From NCBI RefSeq assembly GCF_019285515.1, contig NZ_CP079095.1, positions 1,054,001-1,118,000 of the forward strand: a DNA stretch of 64,000 nucleotides, read 5' to 3'. Source of the stretch: Methylococcus sp. Mc7. GTDB lineage: Bacteria; Pseudomonadota; Gammaproteobacteria; Methylococcales; Methylococcaceae. Of this stretch, positions 9,431-18,707 are shown one piece after another. Made by a program: the position numbers and the translations under genes. The number at the start of each line of letters is the position of its first letter. The first letter of the stretch is position 1. Under the pieces are notes generated by a model, which was not told where the DNA came from, did not search any database, and saw nothing but the letters and a program-made list of their open reading frames with translations.

Positions 9431-10988
9431 GGCGTTGCGATGAATTCTCCGGAGACGGTTTCGGCACGTCCGCTCGAACCAGCCAGGCGAGATAACCCAA
9501 AGTGAATGCGAACAGCAGTTCGTGGCTCGGACTGTTCATGAGGCTGTTCGAATACCACAGCGACAATACGTTGGCGGCGAGGCAGACCCTCAACGCGACC
9601 AGCCGGCCGCGTTCGGCGCCATCCTCACAGCGGGAAAGCAGCCTTCCCGAGGCGCGCCAGGCGGTCGCGAGCACGCCCAGAAACATGGCGGCACCGACGG
9701 CGCCCGAGTCCCAAAGGAGGGTGGATGCCGTGTTCAGGTTGATGGCCATGCCCGGATATTTCCGGTTGAGATGTCCTTCGACCAGCGTACCGGCCCCCGC
9801 ATAGGACGCACCCATTCCATGGCCGAACAGGGTTTCCACCGGGTTATGCAGTCCATGTTCCTGGAGCCAGAAAGTCAAGACGGTGGTGCGGTTGAGGCTG
9901 GCCTTGTTGCCATAGTAGCCCGCCGAACCGAAATTGTAGTCGATGGTGTTCTGCACCATCTGTTCCGGGGACTTCCCCTGGATGGTAAACACCGAGAAAT
10001 ACAGCCAGGCCAGCACGGCCGTCAAAAGCGCCCCGGTGGTCAAGGCCACCGAGGCAACCAGCGGATTGCGGCGGATTTCCCGCGAAAACACCAGGAGGAA
10101 CATCATGGGAAGCAGCACCAGGGCGATCTTGGTTTCCCCCAGGAACAGCGGCACGCCCAGTTCGACCACGAATACCGATGCCCACAAGGCCGGCAACGCC
10201 CGTTCGCGCCACGCGGTCAATACATAGGCAAGGCAAACGACCAGGAAAATGACCATGGTTCCGTTCTCACCCCCGCCTTCGAAATTCGGCTCGAAAGTCC
10301 CTGAAACGATGTCGATGGGGACGATGCCTCCCCCCATCCCCACGCGCAGCGGCACCAGGACGATTCTTTCGTAAAGCGCAACCGGCAATTGCAGGCCCGC
10401 GGCGAACAGAAGAAACCCGCCCCAAGCGCGGAAATGGCGCCGCCACACCGCCGTCACCGGAGCCGCCGCCAGCACCACGGCGAGTCCCAGCATCTGGTAG
10501 GAGCGCTTGACGCCCGCCAGGATTTCCAGCGCCGGTCCCTTGCCCAGCAGCGATGCGCCTGCCGATAACGCAACCAAGGCCAGGAACAGCGCGAGGAAGC
10601 CTGGCAGCCGGACCCGCTCCCGCCAGCGCCCCAGAAAGAGCGGGAACAGCCCGGCCGCCAGCAGGAAAAAACCCAGCATGGACAATGCCCAGGAAATCTT
10701 GGTCATGCGGGGAAACATCAAGAGCACCGCGCCATTGACGACCAGGATGCCGGCCAGCAACAGCCAAACCGCGAAGTCGATCCGGGACAGCAGAAAAATG
10801 CTCAGGAAACCGCCCACGAAAACGGCGAGAACGATGGGCTGGCTGATCGAGGCAAGCAAGCCCGCCAGAACGGCGACGGCCGTCACGAGGCCGATTTCCC
10901 ACGGCCGGTACGCCGGCACGGCCTCCCCCGCACCGTGTGGTACGCCGGAAGCGCCGAACCGCAACCGCATGCCGCCGCCCGGTGTCAT
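9399..10988 (-). CDS. wzy: O-antigen ligase/polymerase family membrane protein (Wzy-like)
   Basis: About 529 residues, mostly membrane: some 10-12 hydrophobic segments with one larger periplasmic loop in the second half (around FTIQGKSPEQMVQNTIDYNF through EGHLNRKYPG). That is the Wzy_C/O-antigen polymerase layout. It would join repeat units in the periplasm. The start MTPGGGMRLRF at 10988 overlaps the preceding gene stop (ATGA); MRLRF at 10970 is an alternative. The open frame further upstream to 11906 is antisense-like Arg-rich shadow. Polymerase rather than ligase is inferred from context with flippase and chain-length genes. Confidence 0.78.
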   Translation of the reverse strand: MTPGGGMRLRFGASGVPHGAGEAVPAYRPWEIGLVTAVAVLAGLLASISQPIVLAVFVGGFLSIFLLSRIDFAVWLLLAGILVVNGAVLLMFPRMTKISWALSMLGFFLLAAGLFPLFLGRWRERVRLPGFLALFLALVALSAGASLLGKGPALEILAGVKRSYQMLGLAVVLAAAPVTAVWRRHFRAWGGFLLFAAGLQLPVALYERIVLVPLRVGMGGGIVPIDIVSGTFEPNFEGGGENGTMVIFLVVCLAYVLTAWRERALPALWASVFVVELGVPLFLGETKIALVLLPMMFLLVFSREIRRNPLVASVALTTGALLTAVLAWLYFSVFTIQGKSPEQMVQNTIDYNFGSAGYYGNKASLNRTTVLTFWLQEHGLHNPVETLFGHGMGASYAGAGTLVEGHLNRKYPGMAINLNTASTLLWDSGAVGAAMFLGVLATAWRASGRLLSRCEDGAERGRLVALRVCLAANVLSLWYSNSLMNSPSHELLFAFTLGYLAWLVRADVPKPSPENSSQRHEHQTALSHA

Positions 10989-11863
10989 GAGGCCAGGACC
11001 GCGCCCAGCACCTCGACGCCCGCGCCGGAAAGCTGGTCCTTGACCGCCGCAGCGTCGCCGAGGCGGGTCGAATCGCGGCGGACCACGATGACACAGCCCG
11101 CGGCCCGCGTCGCCACGATTCGGGCATCGGCGCTCTGCAGCGCCGGAGGAGTGTTCAGCAGTACGATGTCGTACCGCTCGGCGGCCTCGTCCAAGAGCCG
11201 GATGAAAGACACCCGACTCAGCAATTCCTGGGGATTGGGCGGCGGCGCACCGGCCGGCAGCACGCTCAGATCCCCGAGGGCCGGAATGCTGCTGATCGCC
11301 TTCTCCGGACTGTGGCGCCCGGCAAGGACGCCCGACAAGCCGGGGTCGCCGCGCAGCTTGAAAAGGCGGTGCAGCTCCGGCTCCCGCAGGTTTGCATCGA
11401 TCAACAGGATCCGCTCTCCCAACTGGGAAAACACCACGGCGAGATTCGCGGCCAACCGGCCGCAACCTTCGCCCGGCAGCCCCGAGGTCAAGGCGAGCAG
11501 CCGCCTGCGCCCCCCGAACCAGCGCAGCATCAGGGTGCTGCGCAGATCCCGCAGCGCTTCGCCTTCCGGCCCCGGCGGGCAAAAGGCCGCGATCAGATCC
11601 GTATCGACGCTGGTGTCCGAGTCGGGCAGGCAAGGATGCGCGAACTGGCGCGCCAGCGCATGGCGCAGATCGTCCTCGCCGATCAGCCCCAGACTCAGCG
11701 CCGCTTCGCCGAACCTCAGCCCATCCTCCCTCTGCTTTTCCGCGATGGCCTCGATATCCTTTTCCGACAGCTTCCCGGCATGCAGCAGGAGCTGTCCCAA
11801 CTGGACGTCGCTGCGCGGCAGATCCGAGCCATCGGATGAAGGGAGATTTTTCATGGCTTTCAT
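10985..11863 (-). CDS. epsG: EpsG-type chain-length tyrosine-kinase homologue, nucleotide motifs degenerate
   Basis: About 292 residues. The N-terminal ~90 residues are the MshEN/GspE-N-like helical domain found in EpsG (QLGQLLLHAGKLSEKDIEAI). The rest is a BY-kinase P-loop fold with RILLIDANLREPELHRLF (Walker A') and VLPAGAPPPNPQELL. The Walker A loop reads GEGCGR at residues 131-136 where the family has GxGK(S/T) or GEGRS, and the Walker B region reads LLNTPP instead of LLDTPP, so Lys, Ser/Thr and Asp are all replaced. There is no C-terminal tyrosine cluster. It partners the chain-length protein encoded immediately upstream. Start at 11863 has GAGAAAGG 5 bases before it; 11854 is an alternative ATG. 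Confidence 0.82.
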   Translation of the reverse strand: MKAMKNLPSSDGSDLPRSDVQLGQLLLHAGKLSEKDIEAIAEKQREDGLRFGEAALSLGLIGEDDLRHALARQFAHPCLPDSDTSVDTDLIAAFCPPGPEGEALRDLRSTLMLRWFGGRRRLLALTSGLPGEGCGRLAANLAVVFSQLGERILLIDANLREPELHRLFKLRGDPGLSGVLAGRHSPEKAISSIPALGDLSVLPAGAPPPNPQELLSRVSFIRLLDEAAERYDIVLLNTPPALQSADARIVATRAAGCVIVVRRDSTRLGDAAAVKDQLSGAGVEVLGAVLAS

Positions 11864-11877
11864 TCCGGCCTTTCTCG

Positions 11878-13299
11878 TTAGTCCTTGAATGCGGACAGCA
11901 CGGCAAACTGGAAAGGGCGAGGCCGCGCTGTCCCTTCCGGAGGCAATTCGGCCAGGAGGGGCAGGCCCAGCTCGTCGATGACGTCCTCCGCGGAACGGAT
12001 GCGCCTGTCCTTGAACTCGAACAGCAGGACGAAGGCCAGCCCCAGTCCTCCCCCCAGGATGACGGACAGCACCAGGTTCAGCAGCAGCTTCGGCTTGCTG
12101 GGCTTGAGCGGCGGCACCGCCGGCGACAGCACGGCGATGTTGGTCCCCTCCAGCCGGCTCTCCAACCGCAGCTGGCTCGCCCGCTGCAAGGCGGCATCGT
12201 AGACGCGCTGGGCGCTCTCCACCTCCCGCTTCAACACGCTCAGCTTGTCCTGCTCGGCGCCCAGATCGAGTATGCGCTTCCTCTGCTCGGCCACGGCGTG
12301 TTCCAGATCCGCCACGCGCTGATGGGCGAGTTCGGCGCCTCGCTCGATGGCGCCGGTGGCATTCGCCACCTCCGCCGCAAGCTTTTTCCGCAGGCTCGAG
12401 ACCTCGGCCGCCACGGCTTGCCGTTGCGGATGGTTCCAGTCGTAGCGCGAACCGACTTCGGCGAGCCGGGCCTCGGCGCGTGCCAGCTCGGCCTTCAGCA
12501 CCTGCAGCGCGGGGTTCTGCAGCAAATCCGGAAGTTCGTCCACTCCCCCACGGGCTGCCGCTTCCCTCATCTGCCGGGCCCGCGCCCCGCTGTCGTACAT
12601 CTGGCCCTTCGCCGCCGCCAGTTGCGCGGACAGATCGGACAAGTGAGCGGTTTCGACGTCCAGCTTGTCGCCCGCTGCGAGCACGCCGTGCTCGATCTGA
12701 TAGCTCGAAAGCTCGGCCTGCGCCTTTTCCAGCGCCCCCCGCAGCGCATGCGCCTGCTCGTCGAACCAGGCCGCCTGGCGCTTCACCGGCTCCAGTTTGA
12801 GTTCGACGTTGGCACGGATGCTGGTCTGGGCGAAGGCATTCGCCACATCCGTGGCGAACAAGGGATCGGACGCGGCGAAAGAGATCGTGATGACGTCGCT
12901 TTCCCGCGACGGCGACACGTCCAGGTCTTCCAACAGCTTGTCCGCCGCCCAGTCCCGGAATACCGCGCGCGCGCCCGTCTTCCTGGCGACTTTCTCGAAA
13001 CGGTCGCGGTAAGCGGGAGCCTCCGAGAGCTTCAGCGTGTCCGCGACGCGTCCCGCCACGGCGTGGCTGCCGATGATGTCCACCTGGGTCGCGAGGTAAC
13101 CGGCCATGAGATCGGACGGAAACGCCGAGCCGGTCAGCGGATCGCCGCCCTTGTAATCGATCACGACGGTGGTCGACGCCGTATAGGTCTTGGGCATCGC
13201 GACGCTGGCCGCCAGCGTGGTCAGCACGGTCACGGCCGACGTCCAAGCGAACACCCGCCAGCGCGCGAGGAGGATCAGAACGAGCCGGTGGGCACCCAT
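11878..13299 (-). CDS. epsF: Chain-length determinant protein, Wzz/EpsF family
   Basis: 473 residues of the polysaccharide co-polymerase family. There is an N-terminal membrane segment (about residues 15-35, VFAWTSAVTVLTTLAASVA), a long periplasmic region with extended coiled-coil heptads (about residues 150-400, rich in AELARAEARLAEV-type helices), the second TM segment (LLLNLVLSVILGGGLGLAFVL), and a short cytoplasmic tail. It controls polymer length with Wzy and the kinase-like protein encoded 14 bases downstream. It starts 3 bases after the stop of the export-protein gene. Confidence 0.87.
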   Translation of the reverse strand: MGAHRLVLILLARWRVFAWTSAVTVLTTLAASVAMPKTYTASTTVVIDYKGGDPLTGSAFPSDLMAGYLATQVDIIGSHAVAGRVADTLKLSEAPAYRDRFEKVARKTGARAVFRDWAADKLLEDLDVSPSRESDVITISFAASDPLFATDVANAFAQTSIRANVELKLEPVKRQAAWFDEQAHALRGALEKAQAELSSYQIEHGVLAAGDKLDVETAHLSDLSAQLAAAKGQMYDSGARARQMREAAARGGVDELPDLLQNPALQVLKAELARAEARLAEVGSRYDWNHPQRQAVAAEVSSLRKKLAAEVANATGAIERGAELAHQRVADLEHAVAEQRKRILDLGAEQDKLSVLKREVESAQRVYDAALQRASQLRLESRLEGTNIAVLSPAVPPLKPSKPKLLLNLVLSVILGGGLGLAFVLLFEFKDRRIRSAEDVIDELGLPLLAELPPEGTARPRPFQFAVLSAFKD

Positions 13300-13302
13300 G
13301 GA

Positions 13303-14136
13303 TCAGAACCACCGCTCGCGCAGGTACAGCACGTCATCCGGCTGCAGCATATAGGAACCGTCGACCGCTGTTTCCTGCTCCAACCCCGCGGCGTCGCGCC
13401 GCTTGACGATCGGCGCGGGCCAGGTATCGGTCCCCCGAGGCGTCAGTCCGCCGGCCGCGGAAATCGCCTGGCTGACCGTCATGCCTCGCTGAAGCCGATA
13501 GGCGCCGGGCCGCTGAACTTCCCCGTAGACATAAAACTGCGGCGCCTTCGGAACGAAGAGGGTGTCACCGGCCGCCACCTCGGGATTCTGACCGGGACTT
13601 CCCTCGAACAAGGCCTTGAGATCGACGACGAGCTTCTCGCCGTTGGCACGCAGCAGTGTCGCCGTATCGCCCGCATCGGCCGTCGTCACCCCGCCGGCGG
13701 CGGCCAGCATGTCCATCACCCGGCTCTGCTTCTCGATCGGGTACTTGCCGGGATTCTTGACCTGTCCCATCACCGCGACCTCCCTCGCCTTGAACTGGGA
13801 GACCACCACGGTGACATGCGGATCGCTGATGTATCCGCCCTGGCGCAGCTTGCCGGCAATGCGCCCTTCCGCTTCGGCTGCCGTCAAATCGCCGATGGCG
13901 ATCGGACCGGTGAGCGGAAACGTGATGTTCCCCGACTGGCTGATCCGGGTTTCGATGGCCAGCTCGGGATAGTTGAACACGCTGATCCTCACCACGTCTC
14001 CCGGCCCGAGCCGGTAGTCGCCCGCCTCGTGCAAAGGCGCATCGCCGGCCACGGCCCCCCAACCGGCCATCAGCCCCATGACCAAAGCGATGCCGCACAA
14101 CGCCACCTTCACGGTGGAACTAATCTTCCCGGGCAT
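13303..14136 (-). CDS. epsE: Polysaccharide export protein, Wza/EpsE family
   Basis: About 277 residues. A signal peptide (residues 1-30) is followed by the Poly_export domain (YRLGPGDVVRISVFNYPELA) and two SLBB beta-grasp domains (VAVMGQVKNPGKYPIE and FYVYGEVQRPGAYRL). It forms the periplasmic/outer-membrane export channel. No lipobox cysteine is evident after the signal, unlike E. coli Wza, so its membrane anchoring may differ; the EpsL-type barrel encoded in the same locus may supply it (inference). The start at 14136 has AGGAGA upstream; the open frame to 14259 lacks a ribosome site. Confidence 0.88.
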   Translation of the reverse strand: MPGKISSTVKVALCGIALVMGLMAGWGAVAGDAPLHEAGDYRLGPGDVVRISVFNYPELAIETRISQSGNITFPLTGPIAIGDLTAAEAEGRIAGKLRQGGYISDPHVTVVVSQFKAREVAVMGQVKNPGKYPIEKQSRVMDMLAAAGGVTTADAGDTATLLRANGEKLVVDLKALFEGSPGQNPEVAAGDTLFVPKAPQFYVYGEVQRPGAYRLQRGMTVSQAISAAGGLTPRGTDTWPAPIVKRRDAAGLEQETAVDGSYMLQPDDVLYLRERWF

Positions 14137-14192
14137 CGCGATTCTCCTGTCTGTCAGATTGCACGTCCCGCAAATCCATCGGACCCGGCCCG

Positions 14193-15602
14193 TCAATAGG
14201 CATTCTTCTGCTTCAAGACCACGCCCACGGTCTTCAGCAAAATCCACATGTCCAGCCACAGCGACCAGTTGCGCAGGTACTCCAGATCGTACCTGATGCG
14301 TGCCGCCATTTTCTCGATCGTCTCGGTCTCGCCCCGCAGGCCGTTGACCTGCGCCCAGCCGGTGATGCCCGGCTTCACCTTGTGGCGCACCATGTAACCC
14401 TTGATCAGCCCCCGGTAAAGCTCGTTGTGCGCGACCGCATGGGGACGCGGTCCCACCAGGCTCATGGTGCCCTGCAACACGTTCAGGAACTGGGGCAATT
14501 CGTCCAAGGAAGTCCGTCTCAAAATCGCGCCGAGAGGCGTCACCCGGGCATCCCCCTGCTTCGCCTGGGTCACCGTGCCACCATCCTCGCAGACCGCCAT
14601 GCTGCGGAACTTGTAGACGAAGATCGCCTCCCCGTCCTCGCCGTAGCGCCGCTGCTTGAACAGCGCCGGTCCCGGCGACGACAACCGCACCGCCAGAGCG
14701 ATCAGCAGCATCACCGGTGCCAGCAGCACCAGCGCCGCAGTGGCGCCCGCGATGTCCATCACACGCTTGCTCAAACCCCGTATCCCGATGAAAGGCGATT
14801 CGCAGACCGCCATCACCGGAACGCCGGCCAGCGTATCCCAGCGGGCCTGGAGCAGGTCCGTCATGAACAGATCCGGAACGAAATACACGGAGACGGTCGA
14901 ATCCTTCAGGTTATCCAGCAGCTCGAGAATCCGCGGCTGGCGGGCGATGGGCAAGGTGATGTAGACCGCATGCACCTCATGTTTCCGGAGAAACTCCGGC
15001 AGGTCCGCGGTACGCCCGAGAACCGGCAGATCGCCGGGATCCGCGGTGCGGTCCGCCGGCCTGTCCTCGAAAAAGCCGAGCACGTCCGTGCGCAGGAAGG
15101 TATGGCTCCGGATCGCCTCCGCCAGTTTCACCCCCATCTCGGTCACGCCAACGATCACCGCCTTGCGATGGCCGCAATACTGGCGGAAATAGATCCTGAC
15201 CAACGGCCCGACGGCAAGTTGGCCGAACAGCAAGACGAAAGGCGTGGCGCCCGCCCATGCCAAAAAGCCGGGCTCGTCCAGGAAATCTTCGATACCGGCG
15301 ATATAAGTCAGCAACGCGACCACCGCCAGCGTAAAAACCCAACGTGCCAGGGTATCGAACGCCGTCTCGAAAAAAGAGCGTGCGGTCAGCCTGTCGTTCA
15401 ACCGCGTCACCTTGAAGGTATGGGAGACGATGATGAACACCAGAAACAACATCAGGATGTTCGCACCCTCCAGCGGATACCCTTCGAATCTCAGGCTTGC
15501 CAGGAATACCCCGGAAGCGACCACCGGCGCGAACAGCGTCTTGAGCAGAAAAACCAGAGGACTTTCAAAAACCGAAGGAGCGCTGACATGCGTCATACCC
15601 AT
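14193..15602 (-). CDS. epsB: Undecaprenyl-phosphate glycosyl-1-phosphate transferase (WcaJ/EpsB type)
   Basis: 469 residues, the priming enzyme that moves a sugar-1-phosphate (probably glucose) onto undecaprenyl phosphate. Four N-terminal TM segments are followed by a CoA-binding-like domain (KAVIVGVTEMGVKLAEAIRS), a fifth membrane segment, and the bacterial sugar transferase domain with FKQRRYGEDGEAIFVYKFRS, RRTSLDELPQFLNVL, GPRPHAVAHN and PGITGWAQVNGLRGET. These are diagnostic of the polyprenol phosphotransferase family. Length fits the WcaJ/EpsB subfamily (about 465). It starts the cytoplasmic assembly of the repeat unit. Confidence 0.92.
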   Translation of the reverse strand: MGMTHVSAPSVFESPLVFLLKTLFAPVVASGVFLASLRFEGYPLEGANILMLFLVFIIVSHTFKVTRLNDRLTARSFFETAFDTLARWVFTLAVVALLTYIAGIEDFLDEPGFLAWAGATPFVLLFGQLAVGPLVRIYFRQYCGHRKAVIVGVTEMGVKLAEAIRSHTFLRTDVLGFFEDRPADRTADPGDLPVLGRTADLPEFLRKHEVHAVYITLPIARQPRILELLDNLKDSTVSVYFVPDLFMTDLLQARWDTLAGVPVMAVCESPFIGIRGLSKRVMDIAGATAALVLLAPVMLLIALAVRLSSPGPALFKQRRYGEDGEAIFVYKFRSMAVCEDGGTVTQAKQGDARVTPLGAILRRTSLDELPQFLNVLQGTMSLVGPRPHAVAHNELYRGLIKGYMVRHKVKPGITGWAQVNGLRGETETIEKMAARIRYDLEYLRNWSLWLDMWILLKTVGVVLKQKNAY

Positions 15603-15691
15603 ACCTCTATCCTTGACAAGTAAATAACCGCAATACCGGACAGCCCATCATCAATGATGGCATTGAAGCCACCGATGAGTCTACCTGGGCG

Positions 15692-16849
15692 CTAGCGCCA
15701 GAGTAACCCGAAGCGATCTTTCATTTTCGTGACAGCCCGCGTTGCCTTGCCGATAATCAAGCCTGGCAGATTAAGCCAGATCTCGATCCATAAGAATGGA
15801 ATCGGATCGGCCAACCAATACCTCAGCATGGCAACGTCCTGGGCGTTTATCCGCCATGGAGCAAATACTTTCAGTGCAAACGAATAAGGGGAACTGAATG
15901 TTTTTCTTGTTGCCACAGAGCCCTCATGACCAACCCGATCGATTCCAAGCCCGACAAAATTGACCCCTGCCACCATGGCAAAATCCATGTTGTACCAGAA
16001 TCTCGGATTACACTCAATCAGATAAACTCTTTTCCCGTCCGACGCCACCCTGGCATCGAAACAAATCACTCCGTCAAAATTGAGGTGGCGCGCCATGGTC
16101 TGTGCCAGATCGGAAAGTGAATCATGCTCAATGAAACAGATGCCCCGCTTTCGCTTGTACACGACCTGGTGCGTGCATACCCCTTCAACACAAAACAAGC
16201 TTATACAAACGTCCTCTCCTTCCACAAATTCCTGCAGAAGAATGGGGCCGTAATCTATCTTTCCCAGATCGACTTGAGCCGAGAGGGCTTCAAGCTTTAC
16301 AACACCCTCACCGCCATAAGCGTCAACAGGCTTCGCGATCAGAGGAAAATGAAGCCGGCCGGAATCATACATCGACCTCAGCTCAGAAGGACCGGCAAGC
16401 AGCACACTGGACGGATGAGGCATGCCCAAATCCAGACAAAGGCCCGCAAACTTACCTTTGTCGTTCAGGGTATCGAAAACTGACGAAGGCGGAACAGGAA
16501 AGCATTTAGGATGTAGACGATTTCCAATCTGCCCAAGCAGCCTGGTGGTATCACCACAACCTGGAATGACATAATCTATGCCCAGCTTAGAACTCAGATC
16601 ATTGACTATATCAACCAACTCCGAATAATTTTCCTCTCCGAAGTCGCGAGGATACAGGACGAAGTCCTTGCAATATCTGGACATGGCCAAAAATTTCGCC
16701 CGCCTGCTTCCCAGGATGAAAACGGACGCGCCAGCCTGGGCGGCACACCGCAGCACACGGTACTGAAATGGTGTGTTCGACGCCATCAGCAGCACCGAAG
16801 GCTTCTTGATATCCGACGGATTTCCAACGAATCCGGATTCGATACACAT
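15692..16849 (-). CDS. ATP-grasp family enzyme
   Basis: 385 residues. The central and C-terminal part matches the ATP-grasp fold: FPLIAKPVDAYGGEGVVKLE (ATP-binding strand and glycine loop), ILLQEFVEGEDVCIS, and the metal-binding end VYLIECNPRFWYNMD. The N-terminal domain (SVLLMASNTPFQYRVLRCAAQAGASVFILGS) is a pre-ATP-grasp Rossmann-like domain as in carbamoyl-phosphate-synthase-like ligases. Such enzymes join a carboxylate to an amine or thiol. Its place between EpsL and the priming transferase suggests a role in the polymer, perhaps amidating a uronate, but that is inference. AT content is a little higher than in its neighbours. Confidence 0.75.
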   Translation of the reverse strand: MCIESGFVGNPSDIKKPSVLLMASNTPFQYRVLRCAAQAGASVFILGSRRAKFLAMSRYCKDFVLYPRDFGEENYSELVDIVNDLSSKLGIDYVIPGCGDTTRLLGQIGNRLHPKCFPVPPSSVFDTLNDKGKFAGLCLDLGMPHPSSVLLAGPSELRSMYDSGRLHFPLIAKPVDAYGGEGVVKLEALSAQVDLGKIDYGPILLQEFVEGEDVCISLFCVEGVCTHQVVYKRKRGICFIEHDSLSDLAQTMARHLNFDGVICFDARVASDGKRVYLIECNPRFWYNMDFAMVAGVNFVGLGIDRVGHEGSVATRKTFSSPYSFALKVFAPWRINAQDVAMLRYWLADPIPFLWIEIWLNLPGLIIGKATRAVTKMKDRFGLLWR

Positions 16850-16870
16850 AATCAGCGACTCCTGTCAGGC

Positions 16871-18115
16871 TCAGAACCTCAACGCGACACCCAGAGCGAT
16901 ACCATCGTACTCGTAATTAAAAAACACCCGGTTCACCTTCCTTTTCTCATACCGGTACATCAGAAAAGCGTCAATATACTCGACCGGCCTGTAGGTGATA
17001 CCAGCCTGCGCCGCGAAAAAATCGTCGACGCGGCGCGATACCGGAGTTTCGGAAGAATTGGCCCCGCCATCCCCGACGTAATCCCGGCTCTCCCATAAAA
17101 ATTCGCCTGAAAACTCTACTTTTCGGCTCGCTTCCCATTTTGACGACAACTTGACTCCGTTGCCGACGAAATAGCTCGACGCGACATCCTGGTAGGCCTC
17201 GAGATTTTGCCAGCCGGAAATCTTTATGCTGGTTTTTTCCGTCGGCAGCCACTCCGCACCCAGGCGCCAGATGCAGCCCGAGTAGTCGAACCACGGCGCC
17301 TGAGCGAAGGTCTGAGCGAGATACCCGACATAGCCGTCGAAACGGGTCTTGGCGGAAAACACATGACCGCCGACAAACTTCACAGAATCGACGTCGTATT
17401 CGTCGAAACTGAATTTCGCCGGATTTCTCTCTGGATAAAACCCGTTGCCGTGGCGATATTCGACTCCCGCCGAGTTCCCGGCGGCGTTCTGATATATGAC
17501 TTCCGCCGTCCCGCTCAGTTCCTGGACGTCGTTCTGCCTCCGGTTGCGCACGCTGTGGCTGATTTCGTCCCACCGCACCCCGGCTCCTGCCCGCCAATCG
17601 GGTGAAAACTGATATTTCACCTTTCCGAAATAAGCCATGTTGGTCAGCATGTCCTTGCGCGGGACGACGTAGTTTCCGAATGCGTTCAGGTATTGCTGAT
17701 ATTCGGCGCCGACCTGGGTCGACCAAGCCCTGGAAACGTCCCAGCTCCAGGACGCTTCGTTGAGCGTGGATACATTCTGCAGTGCGGTGTTCCGGACAAA
17801 AACGTTGTCATCGACGCCAAGATTCATGTTCACTCGATGAGGCCCGGAATACCAGTTCACCTTGGCGCCCGCCGAAATACGGTTGATGAAATCCGACTTG
17901 CTTCCGCCTTTGGACACGTTGTCGATCAAGGCGTTCGCCTCGGCGGCGGTGAGACTCGAAGGAAGGCGGAACACATTGGTGTCGTAGCTGAAAGTATTGG
18001 ATACGAACGGTTGAAACCAATCGGTCTTGTCCGCCAATGCCCAGGCCGACCCGGTCGCGCAAGCGAGCAAGCATCGCAGGAGCAGCCGGAAGGCGCTAGC
18101 CGGGCCAGGAACCAT
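16871..18115 (-). CDS. epsL: EpsL-type outer-membrane beta-barrel protein
   Basis: 414 residues. It has a signal peptide (about residues 1-27, ending SAWALA), then an early motif DKTDWFQPFVSNTFSYDTNVFRLPS typical of the EPS-operon EpsL and PEP-CTERM-associated beta-barrel family. Amphipathic beta-strands repeat every 20-25 residues to a C-terminal phenylalanine (IALGVALRF), the signature for BAM insertion. It probably forms or helps the outer-membrane exit for the polymer. It is the first gene of the minus-strand EPS locus. The 262 bases upstream to the divergent DUF6794 gene should contain the EPS promoter, but I cannot pick a convincing -10/-35 pair. Confidence 0.82.
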   Translation of the reverse strand: MVPGPASAFRLLLRCLLACATGSAWALADKTDWFQPFVSNTFSYDTNVFRLPSSLTAAEANALIDNVSKGGSKSDFINRISAGAKVNWYSGPHRVNMNLGVDDNVFVRNTALQNVSTLNEASWSWDVSRAWSTQVGAEYQQYLNAFGNYVVPRKDMLTNMAYFGKVKYQFSPDWRAGAGVRWDEISHSVRNRRQNDVQELSGTAEVIYQNAAGNSAGVEYRHGNGFYPERNPAKFSFDEYDVDSVKFVGGHVFSAKTRFDGYVGYLAQTFAQAPWFDYSGCIWRLGAEWLPTEKTSIKISGWQNLEAYQDVASSYFVGNGVKLSSKWEASRKVEFSGEFLWESRDYVGDGGANSSETPVSRRVDDFFAAQAGITYRPVEYIDAFLMYRYEKRKVNRVFFNYEYDGIALGVALRF

Positions 18116-18377
18116 TTACGGAAATATCCATTTTGAAGAAAACCGTCCACTCGGGCGGAACGCACGGGCACAGCCCGGCGATCTCACGGCCCGGGTCTCT
18201 CGATGCAGAAATGGGGCACGCGCACCGATGCGTGGGAGAAACCTCGCCCACGGTGCGGTATGTTAATTGAGTTGGGGTGGCGGAGCCATGGCCATCGACG
18301 GCTGCGCTTGCGCCAAAGCCCTCGATGCAGGGAGACTAGCCTTTTTGCTAGCGCCGGGACCAAACCCGCCGAAGACC

Positions 18378-18692
18378 ATGGCCAAGAGCACATTGCCGCA
18401 GCGCCCACGCACCGTGGCCGAAGCGGTGGACAGACTCCTCGAAGAGTTCGACGAGCGGCAGAAGGCCGAAGTGGCCTTGACCTTCAAGACCGCACTTTAC
18501 CTTCTGCACTTCAGCCTCGGCAGCCACATACGCAAGACCTTCGGTCTGTGGGCGCCGGACAGCCCGTTGCGGCGCGATTGCGGGCGCGCGTCGGGACGCG
18601 ACGACCTGCCGCCGGACGAAGCGTCCGACGTCATCGTCGAAGCGCTGTGGGACCGGCTGCAGCATTACCGGGACTTCAATACCAGGCTTTGA
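18378..18692 (+). CDS. DUF6794 family protein
   Basis: About 104 residues. It matches the DUF6794 pattern by eye: PRTVAEAVDRLLEEFDERQK, then LLHFSLGSHIRKTFGLWAPD, and near the end DEASDVIVEALWDRLQ. Family function is unknown. I chose the ATG at 18378 because the conserved domain begins right after it; an in-frame ATG at 18267 would add 37 unconserved residues. It is divergent from the EPS locus and convergent with opgD (15 bases between stops). Confidence 0.6.
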   Translation: MAKSTLPQRPRTVAEAVDRLLEEFDERQKAEVALTFKTALYLLHFSLGSHIRKTFGLWAPDSPLRRDCGRASGRDDLPPDEASDVIVEALWDRLQHYRDFNTRL

Positions 18693-18707
18693 GAAGCGTT
18701 GCGGCGC

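Noticed and set aside
11392-14199. Plus-strand ORF of 935 codons opposite the EPS genes
   Set aside because: It mirrors the codon positions of epsG, epsF and epsE on the other strand, has Arg/His/Gln-rich low-information sequence, and no ribosome site.
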